DNA from: Chlorophyllum brunneum
Taxonomy: Eukaryota; Basidiomycota; Agaricomycetes; Agaricales; Agaricaceae
Direction: 5' to 3'
Length of the DNA: 64,000 nucleotides
Assembly (NCBI GenBank): GCA_963576785.1
Contig: OY756147.1
Coordinates: 1,860,001-1,924,000 of the forward strand
Shown: one piece after another, positions 1 through 12,200 of the stretch
Layout of the letters: each line of letters opens with the position of its first letter
Position numbering within the stretch: the stretch's first letter is position 1
Translations under genes and position numbers: made by a program
Notes under the pieces: generated by a model
The model's database searches: none
What the model saw: the letters and a program-made list of their open reading frames with translations, nothing else
Told to the model about the DNA's origin: nothing

Positions 1-143
1 TCAAGTACTTATGACTCTAATCGTATGCAGAGCAACTCATAGGAAGTTACTATGGAATGAAGTTACTGGAAAGTAACGGATCAGTCTATTATTAGAATAA
101 TGACTTTATAATCTATTTCTAGAATATGTCCGAAACTTCAACA
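1..143 (-). repeat. Partial 3' LTR of copia-I copy 1
   Basis: It matches the right-hand part of the 572-bp LTR at 6362-6933, from the tcaagtactt motif to the terminal cttcaaca. In element orientation this is the start of U3. The remaining roughly 430 bp lie left of the window. Confidence 0.93.
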
Positions 144-154
144 CTCCTCCTTGC
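144..154 (-). other. Polypurine tract of copia-I copy 1
   Basis: Directly inside the 3' LTR the element strand reads GCAAGGAGGAG followed by the LTR start TGTTGAAG. Plus-strand DNA synthesis of LTR elements is primed from such a tract. The same tract occurs at 24816-24826 in copia-I copy 2. Confidence 0.85.
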
Positions 155-204
155 TCTGTATTGATATAGAGTTTTAATCACTCAAACGTCAAGCCAAGGC
201 GAGG

Positions 205-1233
205 TCAAAATAGATTGAATTTAATTTTGTCTAAATTCTTTGTGAGAATATCGGCAGGATTTTCAGTGCCTTTTACAGAGAATATTTCAATCTTTCCGTC
301 TTCTACCAAATCACGAATGTAATGGTATTTGACGTCAACGTGTTTTGATCGTTTTTCTGTTACTGGATTTTTGGCCCAAAATATTGAACCCTCATTATCA
401 CCAAAGAGATAAGGAGCCAATGATTGGATACCAATTTCTTCCAATAAATTGACAGTCCAAACAAGTTGTCGACTGCAATCTGACAAAGCCATATATTCAG
501 CTTCAGTGGAAGATAATGCAACAGTTTTCTGTTTCCTACTTAACCAAGCGATAGCTCCGCTGGCTAACAAACAGAAATATCCAGTTACAGATTTATGACT
601 AATTGGATCACCAGCCCAATCAGAGTCAGAAAAGGCATTCAGGCCTTGCATAGAACTTCCATTATAGGTAATTCTATATTTGCGAGTAGCATTAAGGTAC
701 TTTAGCAAATGTAAGCCTGCATTATAATGCGCTTTAGTAGGGTTGGTCATATGTTGTGATAATTTGACAGTGGCAAAAGCTATGTCGGGCCGACTGCTTA
801 TCATCAGATACATAACCGATCCTACTAATTGTTGATACCTCTTTATGAAGTCAGGTGTCGCTTTTCCTGTATTGGATTCGAAGATAAATCCATTTGGTAA
901 TGGTATTTCTTCCTTTCCAATTATACTAAATCGATCAAGAACTTTTCCTAGATAATCCATTTGGTCTAGGGTGATTGATCGGTTTATAGGATTTCGCGAA
1001 ATCTTCATACCAAGAAACTCTTTGGTTGGGCCAAGGTCTCGGCATTCCCATTTCTTCATAAAGAGTGCTCGCTTCTCATGTAGAAGTCTAGAGCCTCTGA
1101 TTCCAACGAACATTGAGTCATCTACATAGACCAGAGCTATAATAAGCTCTTTGGTTTCAGGGTCGTAGTAATAATAGACTCCAGTATCTAGTTTGGATCG
1201 GACAAATCCTAGGTCGGTCATTGACTTAGTCAA
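205..1233 (-). pseudogene. Copia-I copy 1 pol, 3' part: RT palm and RNase H
   Basis: This 342-codon open stretch is the C-terminal third of the gag-pol polyprotein. The RT catalytic motif YVDDSMFVG lies near residue 36. RNase H features follow: a DSDWAG motif near residue 203, SSTEAEYMAL near residue 241, and the conserved ENPADILTK tail. It is separated from the upstream 1279-3807 stretch by an in-frame TGA (SG-stop-QWW) that is also present in copia-I copy 2. The true C-terminus is near 205, just before the polypurine tract. Part of a broken polyprotein; domain calls are secure. Confidence 0.93.
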
Positions 1234-1278
1234 TTCCTTCCACCATTGTCATCCAGATTGCTTTAGTCCATAAATGGC

Positions 1279-3807
1279 TCAGTTTAATTTCCAAACCAAA
1301 TTACCACAACCTGTATTGAAACCTTCTGGAAGTTCCATATAGAGTTCTTCATCCAGTTTTCCGTAGAGATAAGCAGTTTTAACATCTAAACTGAGCATCT
1401 CCCAATCGTTGAGGGCAGCGACTGCAAATATGAGTCGTGCTGTCTCATAACGGACTACTGGTGAAAATAGTTCATCATAATCGATTCCCTCTATCTGAGA
1501 GAATCCTTTTGCTACTAGTCGAGCACGGTATCGACCATCTGATTTGGGTGTAAAGACCCATCTATTTTTGACAGCTTTTCTTCCAGGCGGAAGTTTAGCT
1601 AAGTCATAAACATGTCTTTCTTTGAGTGAATTTAACTCTTCTAAGCACGCTTTCCACCATTTAGATTTCTCTTCTGATGGTAGTCGATTTAGGTCCTTGA
1701 AAGAAATAGGAACTAATGGTGATTCGACTTTTTGAGCGCACAGATAATCGATCATCCCTACTCCTCCTTCTCTGCATAAGTCTTCTAATGTAGAAGCTTC
1801 ATGCTGAGAACGTCTATCGCTTATTCCAGGTTTGGAAGCCTCTGATTGAATTTGTCTAACAAGTTTATTTGTAGAACTTGTTAATTTCGACTTAGGAGAT
1901 TGGAACATCTCATAGTCCTGGAGTATTTTGGTCGGATGCTTGGTAGAACCATAGAAGTTTCCTGGATGTTCAGGTACTTTTCTGGTTCTTTGCGGTCTCT
2001 GAGTTATTTCAGGAACCGGTATTTGATCCGAGTGACCTCGTGGTACAGAAGGACCAGCATCCCGATCATCTTCGACAGGGGTGTAGTGTATGAATGGTTG
2101 TACATCCGGATCATCTCTGGGAGAAGGCGGATGGTTCAAACCTTCAGGGTGATTAGGTGGATCAGCATAAGATAATCCATCACTGTCATCGTCTTCTAGT
2201 GTTTGTGCTTCTCTTGGTGGAAAGAGAATGTTTTGCACAATACCATCCCACTCCTCCTGAACATCGGTCTCGATATTCGGTGCTTTTCCCTTTCCTTTAT
2301 TCTTTTTAGGTTCAGGGAAAGGAGTTGGAATTCGTCCATGTACAGATCTATAAGTCCTATCTTCCGGAGAACTTCCGGTAGAAGTTCGGGGAATAGGGCT
2401 TGGTAGTTTATCAATAGGTAAACCAGTAGATGGGTCTGGAGCATGGAAGACAATAACTTCCGAAGGTGTACTTCGAGAAGTAGAAGATGATGGTTGGTTC
2501 ATCCGTTCTTCTCGCTTTTTCCCAACACATTTAGGGAAGTGTTCTTCGCTGAATACAGCTGTTGGAGATGTATAGATTACATTCCCATTTAGGTGCCTCA
2601 TGAAACGATAATTTTTCCTGTCTGATGTCCAACCAAGGAAAATCATGAGTTCTGACTTCGCTGTCAGTTTATTGTCTCTTATCTCTTTTGGGAGAAAGAC
2701 ATAAGCACCGCAGCCAAAGACTCTCTCTTTGGAGATGTCTGGAATCTTCTGATTCAACACTTCATAAGGTGTTTTCCACATGAGCCGTGATACCGGTGTT
2801 TTATTATAGATATGTATCGCATGATCTATAGAAAACTCCCACCAACCATCAGGAATACAAGCATGATGCCGCATGGCTTCTGCTTTATCTATTAGGGTTC
2901 GGTTCAAGCGTTCTGCTCGACCATTTTGTTGGTGTATGTGTGGTGCACTGGTCTCATGTATAATTCCTAATGAGCACAAATGAGATTGCAACTCGTCAGT
3001 TGCATACTCTCCTCCTCTATCAGTGCAGAGATATTTTAATTTAGTCTCGTATTGAGTCTGAATTAAGACAATGAAATTTTTCATTTCTTCTGCTGCTTCT
3101 GATTTCTTATGGAGGAAGTGAATCCATCCATGAGAGGAAAAGTCATCCATTATGGTCATGACCCATTTAAATTTATGGTAAGAAAGAATCGGAAGTTCAA
3201 CTAAATCCGAGTGTATTCTTTCGAATGGACGCTTTGCGCATGTAGGGTTCTCTCTAAAGGGTTTCTGGTGCATCTTTCCCTTGGCACAACTGTCACAGAC
3301 TGGCTTTTGCTCGGGAATCCGCACCGGAGTAAACCCAATCGTATTTTTCTCAAAATGATTGAGGATACGATTAGAGGGATGTCCTAATCTCGCATGTACA
3401 ACTTTGTAGCCAACGATCGGATCCGCAGTCATAGCTGTTTGTTCCGAGTGTACAATTTTTGTATTAACAAAATGTAAAGTAGTGTTGCGATTTGCTGAAG
3501 GATATGCTTGAAGAATAGCATTTCCTTCGCTATCAACTACTACTGATTCATTGGCATCTGTTCTAACAGTTTTGCCATCCTGGTATAACTGTCCCACTGA
3601 CATTAGTCGTTCAGAGGTTCCTTTTAGAAGGAAGACTGGATATATTAATATCTGCGTTGGTTGAACGCTGTCAGTCTTCCTGTTATAGACTCTATGCTTA
3701 AGCATAACTGCGCCAAGACCAACCGCATTAAGGTAGGGGCTTTGTGCTCCTACAGTTAATTGGGATCGAAACTTCGAGTTCTTCGAAGTTAATAAAGTCT
3801 TCCGCAT
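1279..3807 (-). pseudogene. Copia-I copy 1 pol, middle part: integrase and N-terminal RT
   Basis: This 842-codon open stretch starts just after the protease. A GAG-pre-integrase zinc-binding region (HARLGH, then CDSCAKGK) lies near residues 135-175. The integrase core is visible as HSDLVELP (first Asp), CTDRGGEYA (second Asp) and the HQQNGRAERLNRTL helix carrying the Glu, near residues 199-300. A proline- and serine-rich linker follows. RT starts near residue 750 with NRWVFTPK, VAKGFSQ and LDVKTAYLYG. A 2-nt deletion near 3757 separates it from the upstream frame; copia-I copy 2 reads through the same place. Confidence 0.93.
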
Positions 3808-4930
3808 AAGGGGTATAATGACATGTTGCCCCTGAGTCTAATAACCATACGTCACTATATTCTTCTAGTGGTGTTATGCTTTGATCATTGCTTCGTGATC
3901 GAGATCTAAATTGATCCGGTACTCTTAAATACTGTTCGGGCATGCGCGTGGAGAAACAAGAAAATTGAGAAGTGTTAAAACACTTCTCATTTATCGATTC
4001 ACGCAAAGAAAATACATGATTATGGGATCCTAAAGATCCTGATAGCGTATCTATATGCCCGGCCCCCGACGTCCTTTCCCCTTGCCCTTGCCCTTCTTCT
4101 TGCGAAGACGGCCAGTCGGCATATTGGTGACAGGACTGTGTATCAGGGTTAGTAAGAGTATCTGAGATCGAATTGATCACGTACCCAGCTCCTCCCTTCT
4201 TCTTGAAGTCGCTCCCGTAGTCGGTCGACGAGAGTCCGAGTGACACCTCAGATTGAGGTGCCGAAGCAAAGGGTTCGGACTCCGGAGACTTCGGGAGAGG
4301 CCCAGAAGAGGGTCCTGCAACGTTCGCAGGGTTCCTGGGGTCGCGGATGTCGTAGGCGACATCCTGAGCCGGCGCCATGAGGTCATTGACCTCCTTCTCG
4401 CTCTCAAGCCGTTTGAAGGCTTCGTCTACCAACACTGAAAGTGTAGCAGGACGCCTATCAGTGGTCTTGTTCTTCTGAGTAAGAGAGAATTTCTTACTCT
4501 GGAAACGCTCCGTTGGAGGGGAGGCCCGAGGAAGAGGAGGGAATTCCTCTTCATAGGTCCTGACGGCCGGAGCTACTATTTCCTCCGGAGGAGGAAGGTA
4601 GTACAGTCGAACCTCTCCGGGTTCAAGCGAGTCGCCCCGGGCGACGGAGTCCATGCTTGGGATCTTTACCACATGATGCATAGCCAAATTGAGTTTATTC
4701 CCAAATTTGGGAGAAATCAATAGGGCATGTGGTGAATCATGCGGTAAAAGAAAAGAGAAGCGGACACAGGTCGCGTTAATATTGGGGTTACTATGTTTAG
4801 TGAACCATTTGCTTACCCTCGTGTGTCCCTCACAGGTACAACCTGGGGGGTGACCAGAAGGAACCGAAGGTGCACTGGGCGGTGTCACCGATCGTCCTTT
4901 CGGGGCGCGGGGGTGAGAGACCTCGTGCAT
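3728..4930 (-). pseudogene. Copia-I copy 1, gag-protease linker and aspartic protease
   Basis: The C-terminal end carries the copia aspartic-protease motif WLLDSGATCHYT near residue 362. Upstream are about 350 residues of proline- and acid-rich linker with a Cys-rich patch (PPGCTCEGH) that is not a standard CX2CX4HX4C knuckle. Two TGA stops, in the intervals 5105-5110 and 4930-4935, separate this stretch from gag. Copia-I copy 2 has CGA at both, so a single gag-pol frame is the likely ancestor. The last residues run past a 2-nt deletion into a wrong frame. Confidence 0.85.
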
Positions 4931-5110
4931 CCGTCAATCATAGCGATTGAGAGCACGTTTCTTCGCCATTTGCATGGGCGAAGGACCAGTGACGCGGTCG
5001 CGCCAGGTGGTCACCTGTTGGATCCGCAGTGAGTTTTCGAGGAGGGCGGTGAAACATAAGTTTCGTACTTCAGCACGCACCTTTTTCTCGAGCTCAGCAC
5101 GAGCGTTCTC

Positions 5111-6202
5111 TCATGCCTGCTGGACCTTCTTGGGATTAACCCAAGTAAGAGGTTTGGGTCTCTCACTCACTAGTACACGAGTGGTTGGAGGAGCGGGAGC
5201 GGGAACGGGTCGAGGCGCGTCCATGCGCCTCATCAGGTCAAAGGGGGTCATCCCCGGACCAGTGAAGCCACGGACTGCCGGTTCCGTGGCAGCAGCAAAG
5301 CCCGCCATGGCTTCGGCCATGTGGGCCTGGGGTTTACCCTGGCGCTTCTTGGGCTTCTTCTTCTTCTTCTGGACGTTAATCCAGGTAGGAGAAGGGGGAG
5401 AAGGCTGAGGGGGCTGCCCACTCGGATTGGCAGGATGGCGTGGACCTCTCGCAGGCTGGGCCCTAGTATCGCCTCCAGGGTGGAAGCGGTTCCAGGGTGG
5501 TCCAGGGCGAGTCCTGGGGATATTGCCCTGAGGGTGAGATTGGTAGTTAGCAGTTGCGGCAAAGGATGCTTGGGGGTTAGACATGTTAGGTCTTGACCCT
5601 TCACGTCTTGACCACTCCGCATTTATAGCCTGCTGGACTACCTTCCAGGTCATATCTACAACATCGTGATTATTCGCCAATGTTGTTTGGGCCACTGCAT
5701 TCCAATCCGGTGGTAATGCATTCAAAGCGATCATTGCGCCAAGAACTTCTGGCAATTTTACCTTAGCTGTGTCTAATTGAGAAGCCATTGTTCTCAATTC
5801 AACTAGATCCATTGCTGGATCTTGATTCCCAGAGATGCACTTTCGCAGCATCCTTTGGAGGATTGAATATACCGTAGCAGAAGAAGGTGTCCCAAAGCAG
5901 GTTTTCAAATCAGTCCAGAGGAATCCAGGAGCGTCATGCCCATGGAGTAACAGGGAATCAGGTAAGGTGCCATTAATAACAGCTAATGCCTGACCTCTCA
6001 ATTGTTCTCTCCTTCTATCCTCCTCCGTTAAGGTGGTAGGATTCGCAGGAGAGAGATCCTGGTCTGTCACAGTCCATCCGGACTGATCAGAACCAGTGAC
6101 AGAAATGAGGGTTAGGGCATCCTGAAGCCTTCTAGACCAGAACGCATAGTTCTTTGGCCCATTGAGCTTAGGTAAACCAGCAACGATATTATTCGTAGAC
6201 AT
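5111..6202 (-). pseudogene. Copia-I copy 1 gag (UBN2/Retrotran-gag type)
   Basis: The ATG at 6202 begins MSTNNIVAGLPKLNG and is the first start after the 5' LTR, preceded by an untranslated leader of about 160 nt. Conserved copia-gag features are the FWSRRLQDALTL helix, the ALAVINGTL segment, and the LRTMASQLDTAKVKLPEV region near residues 150-170. No CCHC knuckle is visible. Instead a lysine cluster (KKKKKPKKRQGK) near residue 285 could bind RNA. The stretch ends at a TGA that corresponds to CGA in copy 2, so gag was once continuous with the protease region. It would form the virus-like particle. Confidence 0.88.
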
Positions 6203-6349
6203 AATATCTTCGTCGAGTGTATTTCTTTCTAGAAGAAAATTCTCGAATCAGCAATGATCAAATACAAGGATAACTCTGTCAGGTGAAGCCCTATCATCCT
6301 ATCTCGGTTAGAGGGGATAATAATGGTTTAACCATCGGTAAGGCTACCG

Positions 6350-6361
6350 GGGCCCATAACC
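6350..6361 (-). other. Primer binding site of copia-I copy 1 (initiator tRNA-Met anticodon arm)
   Basis: Immediately inside the 5' LTR the element strand reads GGTTATGGGCCC. This is the exact complement of the anticodon-arm segment GGGCCCAUAACC of eukaryotic initiator tRNA-Met. Drosophila copia uses the same half-tRNA site. The site is also present at 18795-18806 and 47654-47665. Confidence 0.85.
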
Positions 6362-6933
6362 TGTTGAGGAAATGACCGTAACAAGTTGTTTGCTGGGGGC
6401 AGCAGTAAACGCAGTGGGAGAGAACGTAGGGTCTACTCACCGAGATAATAAGCTTCTATCTGATACCTGTAGTAAGGTAGTTCGGATAGACAGATATTAT
6501 TGATAAAGCGATCAACGTCAGTTGAATAGAGGCTAAAGTCAATGAGATCAGTTGAGGTGTTGTACTCAAGGAGATAGGCAATGGTGAAGAAGTTGTTCAA
6601 TTGAACAAGATGCAGAACTTAGGTCTGCTACATGGGGTTTATATACATATTGTAACATATGTGAGTCATACTACATAAAATACTAGCATTGCATGGATTG
6701 TTCCTTATGACTCCTTTTAACTGCGGCGTAGTGCCTGCGGAGTACTGCGGAACGTAGTATCTAGTCATTGGTACTATGTAGAATAATCTATCAAGTACTT
6801 ATGACTCTAATTGTATGCAGAGCAACTCATAGGAAGTTACTACGGAATGAAGTTACTGGAAAGTAATGGATCAGTCTATTATTAGAATAATGACTTTATA
6901 ATCTATTTCTAGAATATGTCCGAAACTTCAACA
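6362..6933 (-). repeat. 5' LTR of copia-I copy 1 (572 bp)
   Basis: The LTR is bounded by tgttgagg on the left and cttcaaca on the right, giving TG..CA ends. It contains a TATA-like tatataaacc in element orientation (about 6636-6645), suitable as the element promoter. Its full-length relatives are 18224-18794, 24827-25397 and 47666-48237. Confidence 0.93.
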
Positions 6934-7385
6934 TTATCAGGCAACATAGTGGGGGTATATGAGTCGAGGTCCATCAGTCATCAGGCTAGTTGGTATGTGG
7001 GGTTGTCACCAGAGCCAGTAAGGTGGTTAAGCCTTTTGCCTATCATGACTAGTACACTTTGGATGCATCATTTCACATCTAAGTGTACTAATACATTAAG
7101 ATTGGTAGCTGTTTTGTCCAATAACTCTTTCATGAGTTCATGTTTCCCAATTGACATGGCAGCTGGTAGGGTTCTGACAGTAGTGACAAGTAGAATGCAA
7201 CTTAGGGCTTTGGCTTGGACCTGGAGGTTGTTGATGGCATGAGTGATGTATGTGAGTCCTTTGGTTGTGGAGGTGTAGTGTTTGATTTGGTCTTTGGTAG
7301 ATTGGGCATCAAGGAGGTTGCTGAGTTCTTGCTCAAACTCTGTGTCATTGGCTGGGAAGGGTGTGAGTTTGTATTCAGTGCACAT
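6934..7385 (-). pseudogene. Gypsy 1 ORF-X, N-terminal part, unknown function
   Basis: The ORF starts at the ATG in 7383-7385 (MCTEYKLTPFPANDTEFEQEL). This start is conserved in position and sequence with ORF-X of gypsy 2, 3 and 6. About 130 codons remain before the first divergence near 6950; copia-I copy 1 cuts off the rest. It lies directly downstream of the chromodomain, the position of an env gene in retroviruses, but no signal peptide or membrane segment is visible. I do not recognise the family. The protein is predicted helical with many Leu, Asn and Ala residues. Confidence 0.7.
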
Positions 7386-7499
7386 GGTATGTTGTGGAGG
7401 TAGTTGGCAAAGTCTAGTGTGCAATGGATACAGCATGAGGTGCATTGAGTGTAGTGATCTCTTGTAATGTGAGGTTTGTTGTTTATAATTGTTGCTTTT

Positions 7500-8802
7500 T
7501 ACCCCCTCTTTTTATAGATTTTGTCCTCAAAATCTTGTCTAAAAATTCTTGAACTGCCTCCCTGGCATTTTCTAGTTCTGACTCATCTTCCCATGTGTCT
7601 TCTTCAGAGGTATATCCTTTCCAGTGTACTAGGTATTGATTCCTCCATCCTCTTGCACAGTGTTCTTGGATTTCTTCTACCTCATACTGTTCTTTGTCAT
7701 TGATGATCTTGGGTATCAGTGGTGGTAGAGCACACTGGCTGTCAAACTTGGGTTTGTGATAAGGGAAGAGGAGTTGGCTGTTGAATATATTGTGTATTGC
7801 CCATGTTTCAGGTAGATCCAGTTGGTAACTTATTTTGCCTATTTTTGCTTTTATTTGGAACAGTTCATAGCATTTATGATCAAGCTTCTTGGTTGGTCTT
7901 GTTGTTCTGATATTGCTTGCTTCAAGCCATACTTAGTCCCCTAGATTATACTTATGTTCTGGCTTGGTGCTGTTACATTTCTCCATCTGGGTCTGGCTAT
8001 GTTGTAGTATTTTGATTGCTTTTTTTTGCATATCTTGTAACTCCTGTATTTGTTCTGTTATCACAGATGCCTTAGCCATGTTTGTTATATCTCCTTTCCA
8101 AGAGTGTTGTCCATAAACTATCTGGAATGGTGAGTATCCTATGGCAGTGTGGACTTTGTCATTGTATTGGAATTCTACTGTGGTTAACCATTTCTTCTAG
8201 TTATCCTGTACATGGTTTATTATGTTCCTGAGGTATGTCTCAACTTTCTGGTTGATGCACTTGGTTTGACTGTCAGTTTGTGGATGATATGCCATGGATA
8301 AGTATCATTGTATACCTGTTGCTCAGCATAGTTCTACCATGAATTTTGATATGGATTGAGGACCTCTGTCACTATGGGGTATTTTGTGTGTTCTCCATAT
8401 ATCATCTCAATATATCTTTCCTAGTTCCTTGGACATTAAGGTGGTGTTAACTGCATGCAGTCTAATCATTTTACTGAAACAATTGACTATGACAAGTATT
8501 GTATTATATCCTTCTGACTCCAGTAGTAGTCCTATTATGTCAATTGATATTTCTTCCCAAGGTTCCATGGTATTGGTAGTGGATGGAAATGTGTTGTGGG
8601 TCTTGTCCAGAGTATTTTGTTTTATTGGCATGTGTTGCATCCCTTGATGTATCATTTGACATTGTTGTGCATTTGGGGCCACCAATAACTCTGTTTAAGG
8701 AGTTCAATCATTCAATGTTGTCCCAGATGTCCTACATCTGTTTTGTCATAGTGTTGTTGGAGTATTTCTTGTTGTATTTGGCTATTGGGTAGAACATATA
8801 TT
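7500..8802 (-). pseudogene. Gypsy 1 pol 3' end: integrase and chromodomain
   Basis: In element orientation the integrase region includes EPWEEISIDIIG and ILVIVNCFSKMIRLHAV around 8480-8550. A GPY/F-like region with the LGDQVWLEAS type motif precedes the chromodomain at about 7510-7710, which shows the WKGY..EEDTWEDESELENA signature. Multiple stops break the frame. The chromodomain is known to steer chromovirus integration to heterochromatin. Confidence 0.82.
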
Positions 8803-8817
8803 TTTCCATCAAACATT
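8803..8817. repeat. Left target-site duplication of LINE-A
   Basis: The 15 bases tttccatcaaacatt match 15525-15539 exactly. The last Ts merge with the poly(T) of the minus-strand LINE, so the right boundary is ambiguous by a few bases. Confidence 0.9.
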
Positions 8818-9275
8818 TTTTTTTTCTTTTTTTTTAAATCAACAATTTGTATAGTGGTACTCGAATGCAGTCTGCATGTACATACATACAAAGTTAGAAC
8901 ATACAAAAGGTTCAGAGTAGGGAAAGTAAACTATGTGTAAACTAACCTCTCGAGACTTGATGCTGTCTAGCGCATACACTAGAGAGATGTTTGGTACCTA
9001 CGTTGATCAGTGAGAAAGAGGAAGAGAGGAATTCGGAAAGAGAAAAAGTGAGAGAGAGAAATTGATAGAAAGAAACTATCTACTCACAATCACAAGGGGG
9101 AACAACAAACAGTACTAGCATGTGGGAGGGCATTTGCCCAGACACCATGGGAGGAATGGATATTGAATGAAAACTATCTATAAAATAGTAGATGAGCGAG
9201 AAAGGGAGAGATAGAGAAATGAATTTGAAGTCCATAACCGGGAGAGCATAAGAAAAAGGAGAAAAAGAAAAGGAT

Positions 9276-12200
9276 TTATGCAGGTACAGACCCAAACCTC
9301 CTTTGGACTTGACAACGATGTAACGGGGGTATTGACCCAGCGCGGATACAAGGGCAGTCAGGTTCTGGAGGGAAGCTGAACACGGTAGGGTTGCGACGCA
9401 AGAAATTGACGAAAGTCTTGATGGTGTTGATGCCAAAATGGTGATCGAAGGTGTTGTAATGATAGAGAATGTGCGACCTAGTCTGTACCATTTGACTGTT
9501 ACAGTGGTGGCATGATAAGTCCTCATTGGGGAAGAATCAAAGTCGAAATTCCCTGATCGGGGCATGGCAAAGGATGGTGCAACATGCTCTTGTGAAGAGC
9601 TGAGGCTGGTAACCGTATTCTTGTATCCAGGGACCAGACTTGATGTGCGACGGTAAAGCGGAGGCCCCATTCGCTTGCACCGGGAGGTGGAGGAAGGAGC
9701 TACCACTGTATTTCTTGAAGCCGAACATGGCCTGCCATGTATGGACCGCTCGTTCGGCGGACTTCTTACGTAAATAGTCCACAGAGTTAGGGACTCGGTG
9801 ATTTCTACCCCGGTTAGGCCAGGTGACTGTTTGGATCCAATCGTGAGTGGCTTTTTGTATACCGTATTTACACTTTGATGGCATGTGATAGAAGGAAAGG
9901 CGGTGTTGGTCTGACTTGCTGAACCAAGCCAGGAGCACCTTTGATGTGAGGATGGATTGCCGCTGGCAGGAGTGCAGCAAACAATTGAGTAAGAGCCGGG
10001 AGGCTGCGATGGAGTCAGTGAACACGTGAATGTGTTCGACCTGGTCATATTCTGTGGTTGCAAGTACCTTGGTGATTCCTAAGTACTGTGTGATTAGTTC
10101 TGTATCTGTCGACATAGTTCCTCTGAGCCTCTTCATGATAAAGCTCCCGCCATCTAGGTGTCGAATAGTAGCTGCCGCCGTGAACTGGCTGGCAAGTAGG
10201 TTGGGGTTGGGGTGGACCGAGCCGTCCATGCCGATAATGATGGATTTTTCATCTGTCATTGCATTCGTCATAACATCATCCCAAAGTGTCTTCGAAAGGT
10301 GAGGGCTGTCCCAGTTAAATCCTGTAAAAGATACATTAGTAGAGAAACAGTCGAGTAACCTACATCCAGGCCAGAGAGATTTAGAGACAGAGTTAAAATG
10401 TTCTATATACCGAGTCTCAGGGGTGGGGCACGAAATATCCATCACAGCTCCAAGTGTCTTCTTCTTCTGAATCTCTGTGAAATTCTTGATGTGAAGTTAG
10501 TGGGGGGAAGAATGATACTCTTTCGTCAATCTTGCCAATGCATGTTCATCATCCAACGTATGAAGCCTTGACGTTTGTCGTTCGGCCAACTTTCAGAGAT
10601 GGAGTTTAATGGGCATGAGCCCCGTGAGGGACTCTATACCGCCTGTAGGAGAAGTCCGGAAGGCCTCAGTAATCCAGAGCACTGCATTTTGTTGAGGATT
10701 TCACAGGTCCCTTTAGTCTGTGACCTATCGTGAAACCATAGTCGATATCCGTATGTCGCCACTGGTACAACACACAAACGGTATAGTAATCTTTTGTTGC
10801 TGGGGGACAGACCTCTTACAGAGTTCCCTAGCATTTTCATTGCCTTAATCATGGATATCGCTTTGGTGGAGTAGAATTGAACGTGTTCCTTGAAGGTTAA
10901 CGTCCGATCAAAGTAGAAGCCAAGGTAGCGCCAATGGGCTTTTGGTTTGAGGGTGGTGCGACCTGTGAACGGTGGTGATCCCAAATTGATAGAGGGATTC
11001 GAGTCCTGTCTTGCATGCGTAAAGTAGAAGACCTCGGACTTGCCATGTTCAATTTCTAGGCCGAATTCATTCATGAGCCACTCCATTTCACGGTATATAT
11101 GTTGAAGGATTTCAATATTCTGTTCGAGGGACGGAGATTGTGCGACTAAAGTGCCATCGTCAACAAATGAGAGGACATCAAAGTCCCATCTATCATGGTG
11201 TTCCTCCATACGTGTGTCAAATATGTGAAGGAGGGGGGCAAGATATAGGGCGGAAAGGATAGGGCTAAGGGCAGAACCTTGACCTACTCCTACCGCTGCA
11301 TCGTATTCCGGGGAGGTTTCATTATTCCACCGGTAGGTTGTGCGATGTTCTTTAAGGTAGTTGTTGAAGAATGCTGCGACTTGTGGGGGAAATCCCTGCC
11401 AACCCAGTATGTCGATGAGGAGATCGTGGTTAAGGGAGGGGAAGAATTGGGCTACATCGAATGTGAGCACCGATGTTTTCTTCTTCTTTGTCCAGGCTCC
11501 CCGGATGATATGCATCAGAAAGAGTCCCACATCTTCCATAGATTGCTGGCGGATGGCTCCCAGTTGGTGAGGGTGGAGACTTTTGAATTTCACCACCTCG
11601 AATTGGAGTCGTTTGGCAAGCATCTTCTCTATTAGCTTACCTAGCGTATTGAGGAGGACAATTGGTCTGAACACCTTTGGAGTGGAGTAGTTGGGTTTGT
11701 TAGGTTTGGGGATGATCACCGACATTGAATTTTTGAAATGTGCAGGCCAATATCCGATACTTAGGCATGCACTGCTGATTTTGAGGAAGAGATCGGCACA
11801 AGTTTCATTGGTGACAATCTGCTTAAGATGAGACCAGGAAATATGGTTGGGTCTGGGGGAAGAAGAATTCAAGATATTCTTGAGCAAATCCATCATCTTG
11901 AGGAGAGAGAAATTCACCCAAGTCCTATTCTCCATTCCGTTTGGTGGAGGAAGTTTGTCCAAGACTGCTGCATTCATTGGTCTGTTGTGGGCAGCGTTAT
12001 AATGTTGGTTGAGTGCCGTCCATAAGTTGTCCAAAGTAAGGCAAGGTTGGCCATTACGATGCATAGCTTCCGTAGCCGGGAGCGAACAATCTTTAACCCA
12101 TGGCATTAGATCCCATGGACGTTTTCGGTCGACTGAGATTTCTTGGATCTTCTTGTCAAAATATGCTCTTTTTGTTTTCCTTGTGGTCTTGCGAAAAGCA

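Larger units (their letters stand above)
1..6933 (-). mobile_element. Copia-I copy 1, nearly complete Ty1/copia LTR retrotransposon
   Basis: The element reads right to left: 5' LTR (6362-6933), initiator-tRNA primer site, gag, protease, integrase, reverse transcriptase, RNase H, polypurine tract and 3' LTR. The 3' LTR is cut off by the window start. The order PR-IN-RT-RH is diagnostic of Ty1/copia. It interrupts the third ORF of a gypsy element that resumes at 6934. The LTR ends are TGTTG and CAACA in the strand shown. The target duplication cannot be tested because the left end is outside the window; the right flank is ttatc. The coding region carries several TGA stops and a 2-nt deletion, so this copy is dead. 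Confidence 0.95.
6934..8817 (-). mobile_element. Gypsy copy 1, 3' part (integrase, chromodomain, start of ORF-X)
   Basis: This Ty3/gypsy chromovirus remnant is truncated on the left by copia-I copy 1 at 6933|6934 and split on the right by LINE-A. The other half resumes at 15525 after a 15-bp duplication. Its sequence is closest to gypsy copies 4 and 5 and differs more from copy 3. The 3' LTR and the end of ORF-X lie outside the window. Confidence 0.9.

Noticed and set aside
4947..5408. Long plus-strand frames opposite copia gag and LINE ORFs
   Set aside because: They are antisense shadows of GC-rich coding regions and share no independent features.
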